Shown here: positions 58,426 to 64,000 of the stretch, in pieces | How the letters are laid out: each line of letters opens with the position of its first letter | How positions within the stretch are numbered: position 1 is the first letter of the stretch | Source of the DNA: Ilyomonas sp965214235 | GTDB lineage: Bacteria > Bacteroidota > Bacteroidia > Chitinophagales > Chitinophagaceae | Assembly: GCA_965214235.1 (NCBI GenBank) | Contig: CBDCBH010000003.1 | Location: 2,294,001-2,358,000 of the forward strand | Reading direction: 5' to 3' | DNA: 64,000 nucleotides | Position numbers and translations under genes: made by a program | The notes under the pieces: generated by a model | Databases searched by the model: none | What the model was told of the DNA's origin: nothing | What the model saw: only the letters and a program-made list of their open reading frames with translations

Positions 58426-59898
58426 TTATTTATTTTCTCTTTTTTTATTCGCAACGGCAATAAAATAAACCGGTATGCCCGACAGTACAATCAGCAAGCC
58501 GCGCACCGTGAAAACAGGTCGGTAAATAATTAATGAAATACAAAAAACGCTTGCCAGAATCATGTGAATAAAAGGCAGCACCGGATAGCCGAAAGCTTTG
58601 TAAGGTCGCGGAATATCAGGACGTTTTTTGCGCAAAACAAACACACCGCCAATGGTGATAACATAAAACAACATCACTACAAAAGAAATGTAATCGAGCA
58701 AATCGCCGTACTTACCGCTGAGGCATAACAGAATTGCTACTACACATTGAATCCAAATACCGTTAGCTGGCACAGCCGCTTTATTTAACGTGCCGATGTT
58801 TTTAAAAAACAAACCATCTTTTGCCATGGCATAATATACCCTTGCGCCGGATAAAATTAAACCGTTGTTACAACCTAAATTAGATAGCATAATTAAAAAA
58901 GCAATCACAACAGCCGAGCCTGAGCCAAATATTTGAATGGCTGCGGCAACGCCAACGCGGTTTTCGGCAGCAAAAGCAATGCTTTGCGTGTCGGCAGGCG
59001 AGTTGCCCAGAGGCAACACCGCCAGGTACATCACATTACACAACACATACAGCGTGGTAACGATGAGCGTACCCAAAAACAAACTCAAGCCCACATTGCG
59101 TTTAGGGTTCTTTACTTCGCCTGCAATAAAGGTAATGTTGTACCAGGCATCACTGGTTAAAAGGGCGCCTACCATGGCTGCGGCAATGGCTCCAAAAACA
59201 GAAAAGCCGGTAACATGCGACCAAAAATTATTCTTACCATCATAGTGGGGCAAGCTTGCGGAATGGCGCAGAATGGCAAACGGATGTTGCCAGTTGTTAT
59301 GCCATGTTGTTGTATTAAATGCCAACAAAAAACCGCACAAAACCAAACCCAGCAACATCAGCAATTTGGTAATGGTAAGCACATCCTGAACAATCTTGCC
59401 GGTTTGTATGCCACGTGTGTTGATATAGCTTAATAAAACGATTTGTGCAATACCAAACAATTGCGCTGCCGAAACATCAATAAAAGAAGTATGAATAAGA
59501 ATATGGCTTTCGCTTAATGAAGGAAAAATAAAAGCGGCAAACTTGCTGAAAGCCACGGCCACAGCGGCTATCATGCCGGTTTGTATGACGGTAAAAAAAC
59601 TCCATCCGTATAAAAAGCCAATGAGCGGATTATAGGCTTCTTTTAAATAAATATACGTGCCGCCGGCTTTCGGAAACATGGCGCTTAACTCAACAAAACT
59701 TAACGCCGCAGCTACCGTCATCAGCGCAGTTAATACCCATGCAAAAATGAGCCAGCCGGCACTGCCTACATCCTGCACCATATAAGAGCTAACGATAAAA
59801 ATGCCGGAGCCAACCATGCTTCCGGCAACAATCATGGTAGCATCTAATAAACCTAAGCGTGGCTTAAAATGTGGTTGCGTTGCTATTGCTTCATTCAT
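58426..59898 (-). CDS. APC-superfamily amino-acid permease
   Basis: 490 residues from the ATG at 59898; an open stretch of 24 codons upstream does not look like protein and lies across the promoter. There are twelve membrane helices. The first carries the substrate-binding motif MIVAGSMVGSGIFIVSS (GSGIF) near residues 20-36. Helix 3 follows FPKAGGTYIYLKEAYNPLIGFLYGW, and helix 8 follows EVKNPKRNVGLSLFLGT. The pattern is that of LAT/serine-threonine-exchanger-like APC permeases, probably importing an amino acid at the inner membrane. Specificity not determined. It is divergent from the N-methyl-amino-acid oxidase, which could use its substrate (inference). Confidence 0.92.
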   Translation of the reverse strand: MNEAIATQPHFKPRLGLLDATMIVAGSMVGSGIFIVSSYMVQDVGSAGWLIFAWVLTALMTVAAALSFVELSAMFPKAGGTYIYLKEAYNPLIGFLYGWSFFTVIQTGMIAAVAVAFSKFAAFIFPSLSESHILIHTSFIDVSAAQLFGIAQIVLLSYINTRGIQTGKIVQDVLTITKLLMLLGLVLCGFLLAFNTTTWHNNWQHPFAILRHSASLPHYDGKNNFWSHVTGFSVFGAIAAAMVGALLTSDAWYNITFIAGEVKNPKRNVGLSLFLGTLIVTTLYVLCNVMYLAVLPLGNSPADTQSIAFAAENRVGVAAAIQIFGSGSAVVIAFLIMLSNLGCNNGLILSGARVYYAMAKDGLFFKNIGTLNKAAVPANGIWIQCVVAILLCLSGKYGDLLDYISFVVMLFYVITIGGVFVLRKKRPDIPRPYKAFGYPVLPFIHMILASVFCISLIIYRPVFTVRGLLIVLSGIPVYFIAVANKKRENK

Positions 59899-59903
59899 CG
59901 TTT

Positions 59904-59911
59904 CAAATATA
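59904..59911 (-). promoter_or_regulatory. -7 promoter element for the APC permease
   Basis: TATATTTG on the minus strand is an exact consensus match ending 5 nt before the ATG at 59898. It implies a leaderless or nearly leaderless mRNA and supports that start. Confidence 0.45.
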
Positions 59912-60060
59912 TTGTGTAATGAGCTATGAGCCGCAAGGTATAAGCAACAAGTCTTGAATAATTTTTTCAAACCTTACTCTTATTTCTTTTCTGCTTGTAG
60001 CTTGCATCTCGTAGCTTGAAGCTCATTGCCCGAAGCTTACATTTCACAATCCATCCAGTT

Positions 60061-61194
60061 ATGAACAATACATTTGATGTTATCGTATTGGGGCTGGGAG
60101 CCAATGGCAGTTCCGCGTTGTATCATCTTTCCAAAACGGGTTTAAAAGTTGGTGGTATAGACAGATTTACACCGCCGCATACGCATGGCTCTTCGCATGG
60201 CGAAAGCCGCATCATCAGGCAGGCGTATCACGAGCATCCAATGTATGTGCCGCTGGTAAAAGAGGCATACAAACTTTGGTATGAATTAGAAAAGGCTTGG
60301 GGCAAACAGTTGTTTTTACAAACCGGCGGCATCATGTTGGGTGATGAAAATGCAAGCATTGTAAAAGGTGCAAAAAAGAGTGCCGAAATACACGGCATTG
60401 CGTATGAATATTTGGAAAGCGATGACATCAATCAACGTTTTCCTGCCCTGAAAACAACGAAAGAAACGGTTGGTATTGTAGAGAAAGAAGCCGGTATTTT
60501 GTTTCCGGAAGAATGCATCAAAGCCAACCTACAGCTATCATCTAACAACGGTGCAATTTTATTGTTGAATGAAAGAGTAGTCTCTATTAATCCTAACCAT
60601 AGTGCAATTGAAATTATTACCGATAAAAACAAACATCAAACACGCAAATTAATTGTTAGCGCTGGCGCCTGGCTGGATCAGTTGTTACCCGGTTTACAAC
60701 TGCCGCTAACTATTGAGAGGCAAGTGTTGTATTGGTTTACAAACACCGATATTTCAATGCAACCTTACTTGTTGCCAAATGCTTTGCCCATCTACATTTG
60801 GGAATATGAACAAAACAAAACATTCTATGGTTTTCCCGACCTCGGCAAGGGCATAAAAGCAGCTCCGCATCATGCAGGAAGAACAATTAATCCCGACTCC
60901 TTATCGCAGGAAATAAGCGATGAAGAAGTTAAAAACATGAGCGGCATTGTTGATAAATTTATCAACCTCAAACCACAGTTTAGTCATTCCTCAGTTTGTA
61001 TGTACACCAACACACCGGATGAACATTTTATTATTGACTTTCATCCGCAACATCACAACATTATTATTGGCAGTCCTTGCTCAGGCCATGGCTTTAAATT
61101 TTCTTCTTTAACCGGAAAAATATTGTGCGATATGGCAATAGAAAAAGAAGTGATGTTTGATTTGAAACCATTTGCCATAACAAGATTGGGGTAA
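60061..61194 (+). CDS. Sarcosine / N-methyl-L-tryptophan oxidase-family flavoenzyme
   Basis: 377 residues from the ATG at 60061 (fifteen in-frame codons upstream are not needed). The FAD-binding VIVLGLGANGSSALYHLSK is at 8-26. HGSSHGESRIIRQAYHEHPMYVPL is the family signature after it. Cys313 in SSVCMYTNTPDEHF is at the position that covalently binds FAD in monomeric sarcosine oxidase, and PCSGHGFKFSSLTGKIL follows. It would oxidatively demethylate an N-methyl amino acid, giving formaldehyde and hydrogen peroxide. Symbol left open because soxA and solA cannot be told apart by eye. Cytoplasmic. Confidence 0.92.
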   Translation: MNNTFDVIVLGLGANGSSALYHLSKTGLKVGGIDRFTPPHTHGSSHGESRIIRQAYHEHPMYVPLVKEAYKLWYELEKAWGKQLFLQTGGIMLGDENASIVKGAKKSAEIHGIAYEYLESDDINQRFPALKTTKETVGIVEKEAGILFPEECIKANLQLSSNNGAILLLNERVVSINPNHSAIEIITDKNKHQTRKLIVSAGAWLDQLLPGLQLPLTIERQVLYWFTNTDISMQPYLLPNALPIYIWEYEQNKTFYGFPDLGKGIKAAPHHAGRTINPDSLSQEISDEEVKNMSGIVDKFINLKPQFSHSSVCMYTNTPDEHFIIDFHPQHHNIIIGSPCSGHGFKFSSLTGKILCDMAIEKEVMFDLKPFAITRLG

Positions 61195-61197
61195 AAA

Positions 61198-61233
61198 CAA
61201 ATCAGCCAACTTTTTTCATCGTTGGCTGATTTG
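61198..61233. terminator. Bidirectional terminator between the flavoenzyme and ScyD/E genes
   Basis: A perfect 13-bp stem CAAATCAGCCAAC/GTTGGCTGATTTG (61198-61210, 61221-61233) with a 10-nt loop, lying just past the plus-strand stop codon and 60 nt past the minus-strand stop. Confidence 0.7.
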
Positions 61234-61293
61234 CTTGTTGAGGTTAAGGTTGAAAAAGAGTAGGTTTTGTTAGAAGGATATAGTAAAAAGTTG

Positions 61294-62454
61294 TTACTGT
61301 TTGGTATTGTAGTTATCTCCGCACACCACTTCGCATTTGAAACCAATCTGCACAATCTGACCTAAGCCGGGAGGTCCGATTCCCCAATTAGAAACATACA
61401 GCTTTCCATCATTTCCAAATGTCATTGCTGTTGGGAAATTGAGATTTTTTGCGATGGTTTGTGTATGTCCATTTTCATCTACTCTTACAATATCGCTCAA
61501 ACCAGGCGTTCCGGAAGATAAACCTATATCTTCAAGCACATACAGTCTGTTATGGTTATCAAAGGCGATTCCCAGTATTGCAGTAAATCCCGAAGCATAC
61601 ACGCTATAAGTACCCTCTTCATTCAATTTATACACATTGGCAGCACCCTTAACTGATGGAAATGGTGTAAGCGTTCCAAAATAAAAACTGCCGGCATGTT
61701 TCACTATAGAAGTGGGTCCTATCCAGTCTGTTGGTCCGGGATGTTTTTTAGATATATCAACAATACGGCTGATATGACCAGTAGACGGATCAATCTTATC
61801 AATTTCCTGTTGGTTAGGTTGTGTTATGTATAAGTACCCGTTTTTACTCGTCATACTGTAGGGTGTACCATCAGGTTCAAAGTCAGCAGGGTCAATGCTT
61901 GCTACCGGGTGCGTCATTAAATACTCGCTGCAGTTAGCAATTATTTCCCATGAACCATCCTTATTTACTTTAATAATTCCGTTAGGAATATCCGGCACTG
62001 AATGAGAAGGCCCTGACCCAGCCGTAACTCCGTACAACGTATTGCCAATAAACTCCACATCTGCCACCCCCTGAACGCCACTACCTGCCGCGGGTTGCGT
62101 AGTGCTCGAAGGAATATTATCAGCAACAGTAGTTCTCTCTCCATTCCAATCAATTTTTGAAATGCGAGCACCGGTGTTGCTGCCGAAGTAAGGGCCTACA
62201 GGTGGCACTACCTGGAGACATGTGGCACAAACAGTTGTACCACCCGTACCAGCTTCTGCAACGTACAGGTTTCCATCTGGCCCAAATTTTAAACCACGCG
62301 GATAGTTTAAACCTGTTGCAAAAACAGTTTGTGTTGTAACAGTGCTGTCGTTAGCACCACCGCAAAGCGGTATAGAATCATGCTTTTTACAAGATGAGAA
62401 AAATAAAAAAACAGCAATGATTGATAAAAGCTGGTAAGTCATTTTTGTTTTCAT
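61294..62454 (-). CDS. ScyD/ScyE-family secreted beta-propeller lipoprotein, copy 1
   Basis: 386 residues. The lipoprotein signal ends at Cys22 (..FLFFSSC-KKHD). An NHL/ScyD-like six-blade propeller follows: ATGLNYPRGLKFGPDGNLYVAE, then ARISKIDWNGERTTVADNIPS, VQGVADVEFIGNTLYGVTAG, YITQPNQQEIDKI, and a closing blade FPTAMTFGNDGKLYVSNWG. It ends with IVQIGFKCEVVCG. ScyD/ScyE are extracellular proteins of unknown catalytic role, named from the scytonemin cluster. A paralogue starts at the right edge of the window with near-identical C-terminal text, so the two come from a duplication. Confidence 0.88.
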   Translation of the reverse strand: MKTKMTYQLLSIIAVFLFFSSCKKHDSIPLCGGANDSTVTTQTVFATGLNYPRGLKFGPDGNLYVAEAGTGGTTVCATCLQVVPPVGPYFGSNTGARISKIDWNGERTTVADNIPSSTTQPAAGSGVQGVADVEFIGNTLYGVTAGSGPSHSVPDIPNGIIKVNKDGSWEIIANCSEYLMTHPVASIDPADFEPDGTPYSMTSKNGYLYITQPNQQEIDKIDPSTGHISRIVDISKKHPGPTDWIGPTSIVKHAGSFYFGTLTPFPSVKGAANVYKLNEEGTYSVYASGFTAILGIAFDNHNRLYVLEDIGLSSGTPGLSDIVRVDENGHTQTIAKNLNFPTAMTFGNDGKLYVSNWGIGPPGLGQIVQIGFKCEVVCGDNYNTKQ

Positions 62455-62729
62455 AATGGGGAGTTTTGTTTTAAAGAAGAAAAAGATAAATGGGGTATGG
62501 TTATTTTTTTATAAATTTTACACAGGCAGCTTTAAAAAAGGATGCAATTTAGTTATGCGTAAAATTATTGTTAGCTTTAGCCCCGAAAAATACCCATTTA
62601 TAGGTAGGCAGTAGTGCTGCAAATCGCCTTACCTAACTCTTGCTTCGATAGAAAGGAAATACAAGTTTGCTTATAAAATTCTCCCCCTGCTTTTCAGATA
62701 CATATTTTTCATTCACCAAAACATAACTT

Positions 62730-63500
62730 ATGAATCCACAACTTTTTAAGCAGGAATTCAATAAGGCGTTTACATGGTTTACCAACGAGTCAACTTCACC
62801 GGGTGCATTACAATTAGAGCTTGACTTGTATAAGAAACTCTGGAATTTTTTTTTAGCCGGAGATTCCTATTACTTCGTTTTCAATTATCACACTTTGCAA
62901 TGTGATGTTGTAAGCAATGAAGTAGAAGCTGTTCATGGTTATAAACCATCCGAATTTGATCTGATGCTGTTGGCCGAACAAATTCATCCGGATGACTTCT
63001 CGTATTTTTTAGCTATCGGAAGTAAAATAGAAAAATTCCTTTCGCAGTTGCCTATAGAAAAACTAATGAAATACAAAGCAAGGTTTGATGTACGTTACTC
63101 AAAAAAAAATGGAGATTACATAAGGCTTCTTTACCAGGGAATTATCATTGAACATGATGAAAAAGGGCGGCTGCTAAGATCTTTTGGCATACACACAGAT
63201 ATTACTTATTTGAAAAAAGAAGGGAAACCAACATTATCTTTTATCGGGATGGATGGCGAACCTTCCTTTATTGATGTTGATTTGCACAACAACTTTCATT
63301 GTGGTAAAGATGATTTTACAACCCGTGAAAAAGACGTGCTCAAACTTTTAATAGAAGGTAAATTGAGCAAGCAAGTCAGCAGCATTTTAAACATCAGCAA
63401 ACAAACGGTTGATACCCACCGAAAGAATATGCTGCACAAAAAACATCTTGGCAACACCAGTGAATTGGTAAGCAAAGCCATTATACATGGATGGGTATAA
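62730..63500 (+). CDS. LuxR-type transcriptional regulator with PAS-like sensor domain
   Basis: 256 residues. The N-terminal ~185 residues contain a PAS-fold (PAS_3-like): NYHTLQCDVVSNEVEAVHGY, EQIHPDDFSYFLAIG, FDVRYSKKNGDYIRLLYQGI and LRSFGIHTDITYL. The C-terminal ~60 residues are a LuxR/GerE helix-turn-helix: TTREKDVLKLLIEGKLSKQV, SSILNISKQTVDTHRKNML. It is a cytoplasmic one-component sensor-regulator. It lies between, and opposite in orientation to, the two ScyD/ScyE genes, so it may regulate them. No palindromic operator was recognised. Confidence 0.9.
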   Translation: MNPQLFKQEFNKAFTWFTNESTSPGALQLELDLYKKLWNFFLAGDSYYFVFNYHTLQCDVVSNEVEAVHGYKPSEFDLMLLAEQIHPDDFSYFLAIGSKIEKFLSQLPIEKLMKYKARFDVRYSKKNGDYIRLLYQGIIIEHDEKGRLLRSFGIHTDITYLKKEGKPTLSFIGMDGEPSFIDVDLHNNFHCGKDDFTTREKDVLKLLIEGKLSKQVSSILNISKQTVDTHRKNMLHKKHLGNTSELVSKAIIHGWV

Positions 63501-63813
63501 TACCGAAGTTCAGTTGATTATAACATGTTACCAATTCATTCATTTTGTAAGAGTAAGCCTCTTCGCAGGAATTTTTTATTGCATTAATTCATCCATACCA
63601 TTGTAAAAGTGAATGTTTGTTTTTGCAACAAATTCATTTGATTGGAGCGGTATCAAGCGCCTGTAACCTGTAGTATAATACAAAGTGAAAAAGCTCTTAA
63701 ACTCAAACATGAAGAATACTGTTTTTTAAGGTTTAGGATTGAATGAAAATTAGGTTTTGGTTGATGAATATATCAGTAAGCTTAATTTCTACGGATGTAT
63801 GTTTTTACTTTAA
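63501..63813. other. Intergenic region, 313 bp
   Basis: I see no gene, hairpin or exact -7 element. TATGTTTTTAC at 63799-63809 is one base off the recurrent TTTGTTTTTAC motif and lies 5 nt past the stop of the ScyD/E copy 2. Confidence 0.4.
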
Positions 63814-64000
63814 TTACTGGTTAGCATCATCTCCTTTTACCATTTCACACTTAAAACCAATTTGTAAAATTTCTCCTGTGCCAGGTGCGCCAATGCCTGA
63901 ATTAGATACGTATAGTTTTCCGTCTGTCCCAAACGTAAGTGCAGTAGGCAGGTTTAAACCACTTGCAATTACTTCCCTGTTTCCAAACGGGTCTAATCTT
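63814..64000 (-). CDS. ScyD/ScyE-family protein, copy 2 (C-terminal part only)
   Basis: The minus strand from the right edge reads RLDPFGNREVIASGLNLPTAL, TFGTDGKLYVSNSGIGAPGT, GEILQIGFKCEMVKGDDANQ, and stops at TAA 63816-63814. It closely matches the end of copy 1 (NLNFPTAMTFGNDGKLYVSN, QIVQIGFKCEVVCGD), so it is a paralogue whose main part lies outside the window. The final propeller blade and the single conserved Cys in GFKCE are visible. The rest cannot be judged. Confidence 0.88.
   Translation of the reverse strand, partial: RLDPFGNREVIASGLNLPTALTFGTDGKLYVSNSGIGAPGTGEILQIGFKCEMVKGDDANQ

Overview
The window looks like chromosomal DNA of a Bacteroidota bacterium, most probably a Chitinophagaceae-type member. 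This rests on gene content and signals, not on a database search. The marker genes are an outer-membrane beta-barrel protein with a CarboxypepD_reg-like N-terminus, PorT and GldA (gliding / type IX secretion), a lipoprotein-type TamA (TamL) beside TamB, a short primary sigma factor without region 1.1, and a two-component-regulator-propeller sensor. Several start regions carry the Bacteroidota -7 promoter motif TAnnTTTG, and Shine-Dalgarno sequences are not obvious. Base composition is AT-rich throughout and I see no island of clearly foreign composition, phage or CRISPR array. There are no recognisable insertion sequences.

Layout. 0-5 kb: the 5' part of a propeller sensor (minus) and, divergently, a large outer-membrane receptor. 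5-7.4 kb: an SDR oxidoreductase with a divergent MerR regulator, a scar copying the 3' end of the receptor gene, and a lipoprotein. 7.5-11 kb: M13 metallopeptidase, a 1-kb stretch with probable very small membrane-protein genes, and a GNAT acetyltransferase. 11-21.6 kb: housekeeping genes (an Omp85 protein, hemW, an Asp-box protein, pgi, rpoD, an alpha/beta hydrolase, a glycosyltransferase, trigger factor) and a tRNA-Leu. 21.8-28.2 kb: a DoxX-like pseudogene, a lactone-oxidase-type flavoprotein with an OPT transporter, inverted repeats, and a GH20 hexosaminidase. 28.6-35.6 kb: a VOC protein, ComEC, an amidohydrolase divergent from a penicillin-acylase-type Ntn hydrolase, then decayed DNA that includes the N-terminus of a restriction-modification gene. 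35.6-45 kb: a DEAD-box helicase, a porin-like barrel, porT-menG-DUF2461-gldA, acs and a sugar nucleotidyltransferase. 45-54.5 kb: TamL, a 1,690-residue TamB, and an overlapping four-gene set of small envelope proteins (YtxH, holin-like, an unknown protein, Lmo0937). 54.9-64 kb: an LpxL-type acyltransferase, nadB, a molybdopterin-oxidoreductase-like protein, an amino-acid permease, an N-methyl-amino-acid oxidase, and two ScyD/ScyE-like proteins separated by a LuxR-type regulator.

How the genes fit together. Envelope biogenesis is the main theme: TamB/TamL, the Omp85 protein, PorT, LpxL and the small-membrane-protein operon. The remainder is central metabolism (pgi, acs, nadB, menG, hemW) and scavenging of peptides, amino-sugars and N-acyl compounds (M13, GH20, OPT, acylase, amidohydrolase).

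The most unusual signals are non-coding or decayed. An 11-mer, GTAAAAACAAA, recurs about ten times outside intact genes, nine of them within roughly 110 nt of a stop codon. A perfect palindromic element occurs twice, each copy just 3' of a gene. A cluster of tiny membrane ORFs has its own promoter-like and terminator signals. Several gene scars can be read through their frameshifts. Three genes (helicase, porT, tamB) have no usable ATG and appear to start at TTG. I did not find a convincing wholly new multi-gene system; the small-protein cluster at 9.8-10.5 kb and the 53.2-54.5 kb operon are the best candidates for undescribed biology.
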